A stretch of DNA of 34,112 bases, taken from the NCBI GenBank assembly GCA_947643245.1, contig CANRVI010000005.1, forward strand, positions 1 to 34,112, written 5' to 3'. The DNA comes from an uncultured Clostridia bacterium. GTDB taxonomy: Bacteria > Bacillota > Clostridia > Oscillospirales > CAG-272. Shown one piece after another: positions 8,545-16,138 of this stretch. Under the pieces are notes generated by a model that searched no databases, was not told the DNA's origin, and was given only the letters and a program-made list of their open reading frames with translations. A program made the position numbers and the translations under genes. The stretch's first letter is position 1; every line of letters begins with the position of its first letter.

Positions 8545-10065
8545 TCAGCTTTTTTCAAAAGCCGTAACCTCTTCTCCGTTTAAAATCCGCAAAGTATCGT
8601 TTTCAATTTTTTTGACAAGATCTGTTAGTACGTAAAATTCTCCTACTCCGTCCACAGTCACCAGGGAATGCCGGGTGGAATACGGATAAAATCGATACAC
8701 CGTTTCCTCTCCAGATAAAGTTTTAGCTGTAAAGGTCATATACGCGTTAGCAGGGTCGGCGGCATAAGCCTCCATTTCCGCTTGTGTCATGGTAGCATAT
8801 ATGTCCGCGCTGTAGTAATCCTGAATCGAAACTGCCAAAAGCGATTTATAATATTCTCGGAATGAGGGAATATAATCTTCCCGCAGCCCTTCTTTCTCGT
8901 TTACCGTAACATTCAAAATCGGCTTGTCGTTCGCGTCCTTATCGTGCGTCAGACGGAAGCTGGCTTGTACAGTATCCGTAGAGACGGACAACTGCCGGAT
9001 GTTGGTGATATATTCCTGATACACATAGGGATCAATCCAGTCGATAAGAGAATATTCCAAATAGGCATGGTCCTCTGCACTGCAAACACCAATCACATTG
9101 GGGTACAGGCTGGAACATACATAATAGGTGCCATCCTCTGTACGGGCGGAAAAAGTCAAGCGGAAGGTCTGCCCTTCATATTCAAAAACGATTTCGTGGG
9201 CGGGCTGATCCAGCCCTACCGCCGCGAAATCTTCCGCCGCAGCGCCCAGCTTATAGCAGGATTTTGCCCGAAGCTCCAAATACGCAAAAATGATTTCATA
9301 GTACATGTTGGAATTGGGGTAATAGGAGGTGGGATAGTCCATAATGTTTTCCGCAAGGGCCTCTGGATTATTTTGGTCTTTTTTATCCTTCAGGCGAATG
9401 CGCAGCAGCATATCCCCGTCTTGGTATACGGTGAAATGGTTTACTTGGTAGTAATTTTTCTGGGAGATACCAGTGGTGAGCACAGGGGTTACATAGTTTT
9501 CAATGGGAACGAGCACAGTGTCCGCCACTTCTGTTCCAAGGACGTAGACGCTGCGCCGTCCTTCTAGCATACAGTAATAGCCACCGCCGGTAAGCAGCCG
9601 GTCTCCAACCAATACAGTAAATTTGTCTCCTCCATTAGAGGTTACCGTCCACCGGGCTACCGGTTGATCCAGCCCGTATTCTGCAATTTTTTCGTCGGAC
9701 AGGTTGTTGCCTACCTTAGTTTTGGAAAGGGTGTAGGAGGATACGTTTACAAGGGCGGCAAACAGATTTTCGCTGTAGGGGACAGCGTCATATCCCTTGA
9801 TTTTAAATTTGTTTTGCTCCGCCTGATAAAAGGCAAAGGTGCCATATTCGTTTTCCACTTCTATCTGTGCAATATCGCTGCGGGACAGGGACCCAAACAG
9901 GAAAAAACGGTCTCCGCTGCCAAGGGCCTCCCCTGCTTCCGTTTCGGGAGCCTCTGTTTCAATTTCCTCCGGCTCCGTTAGAGGACGAATCACGAAGAAG
10001 TATCCCACAAGCAGGAGTACAAACAGGGAAAGCAGTACAATAATCAGTATTTTCTGCCGTTTCAT
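8545..10065 (-). CDS. DUF4340 domain protein of the Gld-type ABC operon
   Basis: A 506-residue protein with one N-terminal membrane anchor (about 5-28) followed by an acidic linker (EPEEIETEAPETEAGE) and a large extracytoplasmic domain. The repeated SYTLSKTKVG / YGLDQPVARWTV / LVGDRLLTGGGYYCMLEGRRSVYVL pattern is typical of DUF4340, a family found beside GldG-like proteins. Function is unknown; I infer a surface-exposed accessory of the ABC system. The ATG at 10065 overlaps the GldG-like stop as ATGA, with AGGAG upstream, so it is translationally coupled. It is the last gene of the operon. Confidence 0.85.
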   Translation of the reverse strand: MKRQKILIIVLLSLFVLLLVGYFFVIRPLTEPEEIETEAPETEAGEALGSGDRFFLFGSLSRSDIAQIEVENEYGTFAFYQAEQNKFKIKGYDAVPYSENLFAALVNVSSYTLSKTKVGNNLSDEKIAEYGLDQPVARWTVTSNGGDKFTVLVGDRLLTGGGYYCMLEGRRSVYVLGTEVADTVLVPIENYVTPVLTTGISQKNYYQVNHFTVYQDGDMLLRIRLKDKKDQNNPEALAENIMDYPTSYYPNSNMYYEIIFAYLELRAKSCYKLGAAAEDFAAVGLDQPAHEIVFEYEGQTFRLTFSARTEDGTYYVCSSLYPNVIGVCSAEDHAYLEYSLIDWIDPYVYQEYITNIRQLSVSTDTVQASFRLTHDKDANDKPILNVTVNEKEGLREDYIPSFREYYKSLLAVSIQDYYSADIYATMTQAEMEAYAADPANAYMTFTAKTLSGEETVYRFYPYSTRHSLVTVDGVGEFYVLTDLVKKIENDTLRILNGEEVTAFEKS

Positions 10066-11567
10066 CCGTTTCGTCTCCTAATATGCACTGCCAGTCCTAC
10101 TATGCCGATCAGCACCGGCATGGTAACGGTCAGTGCCACCGTCCACCGGTTTGCTTGTGCAGTAGTGATATCCATACTGGTATCGTCAAGAACTTTCATT
10201 TCTATATCCGCCAAAATCCGATCCCTGCCGGTGAGCCGCATGGTATTATACAGTATATCGCTGTTGGCATAGGTGTTGGACAGCAAATACGCAGGATCCG
10301 TATAGTCTGCGCTGCCGCTGACCAGCACATAGGAATAATAATATTCGTTGTTTTCGACACGGCTTTCCCGGGAAATGGTCATCAAAGGCTGAATACCGGA
10401 GGAAACGGCATCACCGTTTTGGATTGTTTGTGCGGTATTATAGGAGAACAGCACAGGAGACACGACCTTTGATCCTTCTAGGGAGGGGTCTTTTTCCCAC
10501 AAGATTTCCAGAGGCATGGCGTTTCGCAGAATGGTCTTGGGCATTTCATCCAGTTCAAAAAGATCCAAATAAAGGGATGCGCCTAGACTGTCCTTGTCTG
10601 CATAGTTTGCCACAATGGCTCTTCCGTCTGTGGAAATCGCGTGAGCGGTGTCCTTCACATAGGTATCCGGATTAAACCCAATTCCCCATTCGCTGAGCAG
10701 TTCGCTGAGATTGGTAAGCTTGCCCGCATTTGTAGGAGAGGTAAACACCATCAGACATCCGTAGTTGTCCAAAAAATGGTCCAGCTTGTCAATTTCGTTG
10801 GCGGCTGCATCATCTGCTTCCATACCAGCAAAATCATACACCGGATTGTTGATAATCACGATCCGGGCGTCCTCGTCTATCTCCTCTTTTGCAAGGTCAA
10901 TGTTTTTCACTTCATAGCCCGCGTCGGTGAAAAGTTCTACCAGAGCGGCGGCGTCATCGCCCACTGTTTCTCCATGTTGGGTCGTCATATGGACTATGGG
11001 CATTTGTGCGGAGGTCATGGAGAGAATTGCGGAAACAAATTTATGCTCTGCCTGGTATCCCCAGATTTTTTCGTAGTTTTCATCGTATACAAAAAATGCT
11101 TCCAGATTAAACAGACGAAATTCTGTTCCGCATTCCACCACAACAGAGGTAGTTTTAATATCTTGTGCCGCTGTGGTGTAGAAGGTTTTGAAAAACCCGG
11201 GATTTTTAACGATGTCCACACATTTAACATGGATATTGTCAAATTTGGATTCCAGCTGGAGAGCCGTCTGATATACATAAAACAAAAACGGGCTGGCATC
11301 ACTGATTTTGTCCGGTTCCACGGTAAAGTATATATTTGTTTCGTCCTCTACGTCTGCAAGCAGCTGGTTGGTTGTGTCGGACAGGGAGTATACCTGATTT
11401 TTTGTCATATCTGCGTACCAGGTAAAGTGGTTTGCCAAGGCGAAAAAAGCAATGTTAAAAACGATTGCAAGGGCAAGCATCAACGCTGTGATTATAGAGG
11501 ATATGACAGTATACTGATTTCTTCTTTGCCTGCGCAGCTTTGCTTTTTGCAGCTTCTTTATATTCAT
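10062..11567 (-). CDS. GldG-like ABC transporter auxiliary protein
   Basis: About 501 residues: a basic N-terminus, one membrane segment (about 22-46), a long extracytoplasmic region, and a C-terminal membrane segment (about 475-495) ending in HIRRRNG. The region after the first anchor (FTWYADMTKNQVYSLSDTT, then HMTTQHGE and a DAGYEVKNIDL segment) matches the GldG family, in which a periplasmic-type domain is anchored beside an ABC-2 permease. In Bacteroidetes GldAFG supports gliding; in Firmicutes the substrate is unknown. The ATG at 11567 has GAGGGA 9 nt upstream; an in-frame GTG at 11582 is possible but would sit inside the small upstream ORF, whose stop overlaps this start region. Confidence 0.83.
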   Translation of the reverse strand: MNIKKLQKAKLRRQRRNQYTVISSIITALMLALAIVFNIAFFALANHFTWYADMTKNQVYSLSDTTNQLLADVEDETNIYFTVEPDKISDASPFLFYVYQTALQLESKFDNIHVKCVDIVKNPGFFKTFYTTAAQDIKTTSVVVECGTEFRLFNLEAFFVYDENYEKIWGYQAEHKFVSAILSMTSAQMPIVHMTTQHGETVGDDAAALVELFTDAGYEVKNIDLAKEEIDEDARIVIINNPVYDFAGMEADDAAANEIDKLDHFLDNYGCLMVFTSPTNAGKLTNLSELLSEWGIGFNPDTYVKDTAHAISTDGRAIVANYADKDSLGASLYLDLFELDEMPKTILRNAMPLEILWEKDPSLEGSKVVSPVLFSYNTAQTIQNGDAVSSGIQPLMTISRESRVENNEYYYSYVLVSGSADYTDPAYLLSNTYANSDILYNTMRLTGRDRILADIEMKVLDDTSMDITTAQANRWTVALTVTMPVLIGIVGLAVHIRRRNG

Positions 11568-11568
11568 G

Positions 11569-11664
11569 TCAGCATCCCTCACAATCTATATCCAGATATT
11601 GCAAAGCATCTTCCGATGCTTTGGGTGTGAACAGTACAGCTTTAAAGTTAATATAGTTCTTCAT
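11569..11664 (-). CDS. 31-residue small ORF between permease and GldG-like gene
   Basis: An ATG at 11664 is preceded by AAGGAG at 7-8 nt, a better ribosome site than either neighbour has. The 31-codon frame reads MKNYINFKAVLF at the start and ends YLDIDCEGC, with a CxxC-like DCEGC C-terminus. Its TGA at 11569-11571 lies 1 bp before the ATG of the GldG-like gene, so it is placed to couple translation. I do not recognise a family. It could be a real small protein or a translational-coupling leader. Confidence 0.5.
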   Translation of the reverse strand: MKNYINFKAVLFTPKASEDALQYLDIDCEGC

Positions 11665-11680
11665 GTTCACACTCCTTAAA

Positions 11681-12385
11681 TCACGAAAACCGGCGCTTTT
11701 CATATACCCGCACCGTAAGAAAGAGGAATACCCCGCACATGGACAGATAATACACCGCGCTGGAAAAATCAAAAATTCCCATGGTAAAGTTGGTATACCG
11801 GCTGTAGATGGAAATCCAGTCCAGTACCAGCCGCAGCACATAGCTGTCCAAAATTCCGTTGAGCATTGCCAGCACTACAAGACCACACAAAACACCGATG
11901 GTAGTAACGGCGGCGGTAAACTGATTATCTGTAAGAGAAGAAAGAAACATGCCAATGGCGATAAAGCAGACGCCAATGAAAATCATCCCCACCGTACAAC
12001 CAAGAATGCGGCCCCAGTTGGGATCCCCGTACATTCCAAGCGTTACAAAAAATAGAGAGGAGACGGCTACCGTGCCTAGAAACAGGGTAAACGCCGCCAA
12101 AAATTTGGACAGAACCAAACTCCACAGGCTCACCGGAGCGGTCAGCAAAAGCTGTTCCGTTTTATTCCGTTTCTCCTCTGCAAAAGAACGCATTGTCAGC
12201 AGAGGAATCAGCACAATATAGGCGATCATTAAAATCTGAAAATACAGGGCTACATCCGTAGACTGTTCCTGCAAGGTAGTCAAGCTGAAAATAAATCCGG
12301 CTGCGCAAAGGAAAATTGCCATAAAAATGTAGCCAGCCGGCGTTGTAAAATAGGTGCGCATCTCACGCTTATAAATTGCAAACAT
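11681..12385 (-). CDS. ABC-2 type permease, GldF-like
   Basis: A 234-residue permease with six hydrophobic segments. The N-terminus MFAIYKREMRTYFTTPAGYIF is the usual opening of GldF/NosY-type ABC-2 permeases, and LLTMRSFAEEKRNKTEQLLLTAPVS is the conserved cytoplasmic coupling segment. It would form the membrane channel with the ATPase encoded 23 bp upstream. Its substrate is unknown. The ribosome site is weak (GGAAAGG about 14 nt away), which suggests coupling with the ATPase. Confidence 0.9.
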   Translation of the reverse strand: MFAIYKREMRTYFTTPAGYIFMAIFLCAAGFIFSLTTLQEQSTDVALYFQILMIAYIVLIPLLTMRSFAEEKRNKTEQLLLTAPVSLWSLVLSKFLAAFTLFLGTVAVSSLFFVTLGMYGDPNWGRILGCTVGMIFIGVCFIAIGMFLSSLTDNQFTAAVTTIGVLCGLVVLAMLNGILDSYVLRLVLDWISIYSRYTNFTMGIFDFSSAVYYLSMCGVFLFLTVRVYEKRRFS

Positions 12386-12408
12386 ACAAATTTACCATGC
12401 CTTTCCGT

Positions 12409-13371
12409 TTACTTTTTGCGCTTTTTCCCGGCAGCGGTATTTCCTGCATCGGTCAGCTTGAGGAATACGTCTTCCAGGGAATAGCCTTCCTGCTCCATAC
12501 CCACTACAGGCCAATTCTGCTGCGCCATGGCAAAAAAGACATCTTTGCGCACATCTGCCCCAGGCGCAGATTCAACAAAATAAGAAAAGCTGTCCTTTTC
12601 CCGGTCCCCGGTGGCTACGGCGCTGATTACGTTCGGCAGACTTCGCAGCGTCTCCACAACCTCTCGGCCAGGCCCGCATATGCTCACTCGGATCCGGGCG
12701 TTTTGCTGAATGGTACGGCTGATGCTGTCTGTCCTCTCGTCGCAGAGCACCTTGCCCTGGTCCAGGATTACTACCCGGTCGCATACCGCCTGGACTTCCG
12801 ATAAAATGTGGGAAGACAGAATTACCGTATGTTCCCGCCCTAAGGTGCGGATTAAATTGCGCACCTCAATAATCTGCTTAGGGTCCAGTCCTACGGTGGG
12901 CTCGTCCAATACCAATACGCCCGGATTGCCGATCAACGCCTGGGCGATCCCTAAGCGCTGCCGATATCCGGTGGATAGATTTTTAATAATTCGCCGGCGT
13001 GCGTCGGAAATTCGGGTCACCCGGCAGATTTCCTCTATATGGGCATCCCGGTTGTATGAGCACTGTTTCAAATCGTAGACAAACCGAAGATATTCCTCCA
13101 CCCGCATATCTCCATAAAGAGGGGGGGTCTCCGGCAAAAAGCCAATCCGCTTTTTGGCTTCTCCCGGTTCTTCCAAGATATCCTTGCCGTCTATACGCAC
13201 AGTCCCCGCATTGGCGGAAAGGTATCCGGTCATAATGTTCATTGCCGTGGATTTCCCCGCTCCGTTGGGGCCGAGCAGTCCCAGAATCTCCCGCTCACCC
13301 ACGGAAAAGCTTATATCGTCCAGGGCAACGTTTGTCCCATAGGATTTTACAAGATGTTCCACCTCTATCAT
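12409..13371 (-). CDS. ABC transporter ATP-binding protein, GldA-like
   Basis: A 320-residue ATPase with Walker A GPNGAGKS (34-41), ABC signature LSTGYRQR (132-139), Walker B VLVLDEP (153-159) and the H-loop in ILSSHILSEVQAVCDR. The C-terminal 90 residues form the extra domain typical of ABC-2-type exporters and end in a basic GKKRKK tail. The start is ATG at 13371, with AAGGAG about 10 nt upstream; the frame remains open upstream, but that part is the structured leader. First gene of the operon ATPase - permease - small ORF - GldG-like - DUF4340. Confidence 0.94.
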   Translation of the reverse strand: MIEVEHLVKSYGTNVALDDISFSVGEREILGLLGPNGAGKSTAMNIMTGYLSANAGTVRIDGKDILEEPGEAKKRIGFLPETPPLYGDMRVEEYLRFVYDLKQCSYNRDAHIEEICRVTRISDARRRIIKNLSTGYRQRLGIAQALIGNPGVLVLDEPTVGLDPKQIIEVRNLIRTLGREHTVILSSHILSEVQAVCDRVVILDQGKVLCDERTDSISRTIQQNARIRVSICGPGREVVETLRSLPNVISAVATGDREKDSFSYFVESAPGADVRKDVFFAMAQQNWPVVGMEQEGYSLEDVFLKLTDAGNTAAGKKRKK

Positions 13372-13387
13372 TGATCCATTACTCCTT

Positions 13388-13425
13388 GCCGGTCGTCCGG
13401 CCGCTGTCTCCGGTGCGTACACCGG
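13388..13425 (-). promoter_or_regulatory. Two tandem GC-rich hairpins in the leader of the Gld-type operon
   Basis: On the plus-strand sequence, GCCGG-TCGT-CCGGC (13388-13401) and CCGGTG-CGTA-CACCGG (13410-13425) are two perfect inverted repeats with 4-nt loops, 8 bp apart. The first directly abuts the ribosome site of the ATPase gene. Either could be protein-binding operators or RNA hairpins that affect translation; there is no T-run, so they are not classic terminators. Confidence 0.45.
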
Positions 13426-13432
13426 GATAATA

Positions 13433-13461
13433 TAAATATTGTAGCATATTGTTTCAGGCAA
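13433..13461 (-). promoter_or_regulatory. Candidate promoter for the Gld-type operon
   Basis: On the minus strand TTGCCT (13456-13461), 17-bp spacer, TATTTA (13433-13438). An overlapping TACAAT (13438-13443) preceded by TG is an alternative -10. The match is moderate. Confidence 0.4.
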
Positions 13462-13476
13462 GCTATAAATAAACTA

Positions 13477-14337
13477 TTAAATTTTATCTTTATATGCCTG
13501 AATGTGTTCTATATAATAAGGCAGCGCCGTTTCAAAGTCTACTCCATACCAGCGCCGATCTGCCGCTTTGGCCCAGCAGGCCGCGCAGCGTGCGGTAAAT
13601 TCTACCGAAAGAGCTAAGGCGTCGTCTAAAGACATACCGGCAGCCAATGCACCAACACAAGCCGAAGCAAATATATCTCCTGTTCCGTGCAGGGGCTGCT
13701 CTGTACGGACATGTTCTCCAAAATAGGAAAACACAGTGCCGTCCTGGCTGTCATATTTCAAAATACCAAGCTTGTCCGCCCCGCTAGCGGAGGACACACC
13801 GGTGAGAACAGCACATTTCGCCCCTGCGCCGCATAAACGGCGAAGCAGCTCGACCAGTTGCTCTCCGGTATAGTCTTCTCGATAGGGCGTATCCAACAGG
13901 GCGCAGGCCTCTGTGAGATTGGGCACAATTACGTCGGAGCAGGCGCATAGCTGCGCCATTTGCTCCGGAAAGGTATCGTGAAATCCCGCGTATAGTCGGC
14001 CGAAGTCGCCCATAACAGGGTCTACAAAAACAATACTGTCTGTTTGAGGCTGTCGGTCCAAGAAAGCGGATACTGTTTCGATTTGTTCCCCGCCTGCAAG
14101 ATAGCCGGTATACACGCAGTCAAAGGTGATCCCCTCCATCTGCCAAGCGGAAAATATTTTTTCCATATCCTCAGAAAGATCCCGTTTGTAAACGTGGGGA
14201 AAGGCTGTATGTGCGGAAAGCACCGCTGTGGGCAGTGCCGCTGCCTCCGCCCCCGCCGCGCTGATAATCGGCAATGCTACCCCAAGGGAACATTTGCCTA
14301 CGCAAGAAATATCCTGAATGGTTAAAACACGCTTCAT
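13477..14337 (-). CDS. pdxK: Pyridoxal/pyridoxamine kinase
   Basis: Phosphorylates vitamin B6 vitamers (pyridoxamine, pyridoxal, pyridoxine) with ATP in the salvage of pyridoxal phosphate. The 286-residue ribokinase-fold protein starts MKRVLTIQDISCVGKCSLGV, typical of the PdxY/PdxK branch; VDPVMGD is at 105-111 and the anion-hole/catalytic motif GTGD is at 218-221 with Asp221 as the likely base. The gene follows mntP with a 51-bp gap and may be co-transcribed with it. I cannot separate PdxK from PdxY by eye, so the symbol is indicative. Confidence 0.88.
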   Translation of the reverse strand: MKRVLTIQDISCVGKCSLGVALPIISAAGAEAAALPTAVLSAHTAFPHVYKRDLSEDMEKIFSAWQMEGITFDCVYTGYLAGGEQIETVSAFLDRQPQTDSIVFVDPVMGDFGRLYAGFHDTFPEQMAQLCACSDVIVPNLTEACALLDTPYREDYTGEQLVELLRRLCGAGAKCAVLTGVSSASGADKLGILKYDSQDGTVFSYFGEHVRTEQPLHGTGDIFASACVGALAAGMSLDDALALSVEFTARCAACWAKAADRRWYGVDFETALPYYIEHIQAYKDKI

Positions 14338-14388
14338 GTTACTGATTATGCCTTTCTAATCCGCTTACAAGTCGGGTATACGCAAAAT

Positions 14389-14949
14389 TCATAAAAATAT
14401 ATGCAAGTGATCCAATAAGATTTTTCCACCGATGAGAACCAAAATTGCTCCGCCGGCAATTTTTGCGCCTCGAAGAAACCGAGTTCCAAAATAACTGCCT
14501 ATCAGCACGCCCACCACGCACAATATAAATGTGATAAGGCCAATTACCAGTACCGAAGACCAAATGTTCAAGCTGTCCTGGGCAATCATAGAGAAGGCCA
14601 CGCCCATTGCCAGCGCGTCGATGCTGGTAGCAAGAGCTGGTAATAGCATACCTTGGGGAGCGGCGCAGTTATCTCCTTCCCGGATTCCTTCCAAAATCAT
14701 ATTTCCGCCGATGAGAAAAAGCAGACCAAAGGCGATCCAGTGATCGAACGCTTCGATATAATCAATAAACTGTGCCCCCAAAAACCACCCAATTAAGGGC
14801 ATTAGGGCTTGAAAGGAGCCGAACCAAAGGCCCGCCGAGCATGCGCTTTTCACATTGATACTTCTCATAGCCAGCCCCCTGCAAACAGATACGGCAAAGG
14901 CGTCCATTGCAAGGCTGCACGCGATAAGCAAAAGTTCTCCGATTCCCAT
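14389..14949 (-). CDS. mntP: Manganese efflux pump MntP
   Basis: Six-helix membrane exporter (186 residues, the family's normal length) that expels Mn2+. The paired repeats show the signature acidic residues in SLAMDAFAVSVCRG (Asp16) and in SIDALAMGVAFS (about residues 108-119), plus the GGNMILEG and GGAILVLIGGKIL helix ends. No Mn-sensing yybP-ykoY riboswitch fits in the 95 bp upstream: a TATAAT box lies at 14978-14983, only about 30 bp before the start, so the leader is very short. Regulation is therefore probably at the promoter. Confidence 0.93.
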   Translation of the reverse strand: MGIGELLLIACSLAMDAFAVSVCRGLAMRSINVKSACSAGLWFGSFQALMPLIGWFLGAQFIDYIEAFDHWIAFGLLFLIGGNMILEGIREGDNCAAPQGMLLPALATSIDALAMGVAFSMIAQDSLNIWSSVLVIGLITFILCVVGVLIGSYFGTRFLRGAKIAGGAILVLIGGKILLDHLHIFL

Positions 14950-15044
14950 ATTTCATCCATTCCTGTCCATTTACTGTATTATAATGTACGAGAAAGAGGG
15001 AAAGAAATATGCATGCTTAAATAGGGTTTCTGTAGTCGTTCCCC

Positions 15045-15770
15045 TTATTTTCTTGCTTCTACCATATGAATGGGGAATCCCTTGCTGGTAAAGTTTTTTT
15101 CATACTCTGTCATGATGTTTTCCCCGGCTCGCTCGCTGGCGTGAAGATCGTGGGTCACAAAAGTTACCGTAAAGGGAGAGGATTCCAGCATCTCCAGAGA
15201 ATAGGTAAACAGATTGGCGTTGTCTGTTTTAAACCGGAAATATCCGCCGGACTGAAGCAGATATAAATACCGCTTCAAAAAATCCGGATGGGTGAGCCGC
15301 CGCCGAGCATGGCCCGTTTTTGGCCAGGGATCACTGAAATTGGCATAGATGGATTCAAAGATGCCGCCCTCAAAGTAATCGGTAAGGCCGCCCGCCTCCA
15401 TAGGCATAAAACGCACATTCCCACGCATGGCAAGGGGAATATTCCATGGCGTGTCCTTGTATACAGCGCCGTCGGGCGCCTCCCATCCTCCTTGGGGATA
15501 GGGCCTGCCAAGGCCACGATCCATGGCGTATTTTTCCATGGCAATCACTGCCACGTCGGCACAGCGTTCCATGGCAAGATAATTGTAGCCATCCTCCCGC
15601 CGGGAGAGGGTGCGGATAAAGTCTCCTTTGCCGCATCCGATTTCCAGTCGAAGAGGCAGATTTTCTGCAAAAGAAAAATCTACGCGCCCGCCCGGGGCCG
15701 GCTGGGAGACAGTTAATGCGGACAAAACGGAAAGTCTTTCCCGTCCCCGCGGTTTTTTTCGCATTCTCAT
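15045..15770 (-). CDS. trmB: tRNA (guanine46-N7)-methyltransferase TrmB
   Basis: SAM-dependent methyltransferase that makes m7G46 in the tRNA variable loop. I start it at ATG 15770 because MRMRKKPRGRERL is the family's usual N-terminus and gives 241 residues; the frame is open for 110 more codons upstream but those residues resemble no TrmB. The SAM-binding motif LEIGCGKGDF is at 42-51, and the catalytic/tRNA-contact segment FSDPWPKTGHARRRL lies about 155-170. It ends HMVEARK. Upstream lies a 368-bp divergent intergenic region. Confidence 0.94.
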   Translation of the reverse strand: MRMRKKPRGRERLSVLSALTVSQPAPGGRVDFSFAENLPLRLEIGCGKGDFIRTLSRREDGYNYLAMERCADVAVIAMEKYAMDRGLGRPYPQGGWEAPDGAVYKDTPWNIPLAMRGNVRFMPMEAGGLTDYFEGGIFESIYANFSDPWPKTGHARRRLTHPDFLKRYLYLLQSGGYFRFKTDNANLFTYSLEMLESSPFTVTFVTHDLHASERAGENIMTEYEKNFTSKGFPIHMVEARK

Positions 15771-15969
15771 ATTGCAATGCATCCTGCTTTTTGTTAGAAT
15801 AAATAATACACCGGCAGATTCTGTAAACACCTGCCGCTGGATAAAGTATACCATATACAGATGAAAAAATCCAGAGATAGCAGTATATTTTACCGACAGG
15901 CATACCTGTCCCGCTTTCGGCATAAAAATGAAGGGTATCGCCACGGTTTTTATGCAAAGGAGGGCTGGC

Positions 15970-16071
15970 GTGAAAGTTACACCGATGAACCCTTTTGTAT
16001 TATTGCACGCCTGCATTTTCCTTAAAAATGGGAACCCGTCCCATTTTTGTTTCCAAAGGAAACACAGTTGA
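15970..16071 (+). CDS. 33-residue candidate leader peptide
   Basis: A GTG at 15970 is preceded by AAAGGAGGG at about 5 nt, one of the strongest ribosome sites in the window. The frame reads VKVTPMNPFVLLHACIFLKN at its start and ends with QRKHS. A terminator-like hairpin (16024-16048) lies inside its second half, so a ribosome translating it would cover that hairpin. This is the layout of an attenuator leader, but no run of one amino acid suggests a particular effector. The peptide could also be a chance frame. Confidence 0.35.
   Translation: MKVTPMNPFVLLHACIFLKNGNPSHFCFQRKHS
16024..16048 (+). terminator. Terminator-like hairpin inside the leader region
   Basis: A 10-bp stem (AAAAATGGGA at 16024-16033, TCCCATTTTT at 16039-16048) with loop ACCCG and T5 then GTTT after it. 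It lies about 90 bp before the DUF1700-like gene and could be an attenuator or insulate trmB from the plus-strand operon. Confidence 0.55.
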
Positions 16072-16138
16072 ATTTCATTTCTATTTGGTGCCAAGCACAA
16101 AACTGTAAGTAGCTTTGTGCGGCGGAATGGAGGCTTTT

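Larger units (their letters stand above)
15771..16138. other. Divergent intergenic region with three inverted repeats
   Basis: Between trmB (minus) and the DUF1700-like gene (plus). It holds GACAGG-CATA-CCTGTC (15895-15910, perfect 6-bp arms, a possible operator), a small ORF with a strong ribosome site (15970-16071), a terminator-like hairpin (16024-16048), and GCACAAA/TTTGTGC arms (16095-16101 and 16114-16120) directly before the downstream ribosome site. I see no convincing promoter hexamer pair. Confidence 0.5.

Noticed and set aside
10641-11630. A 329-codon plus-strand frame opposite the GldG-like gene
   Set aside because: It is antisense to a well-supported coding sequence, has no ribosome site and no recognisable domain.
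14950-15044. Possible Mn-sensing yybP-ykoY riboswitch before mntP
   Set aside because: The -10-like TATAAT lies about 30 bp before the start, which leaves no room for the riboswitch, and its conserved loops are not seen.
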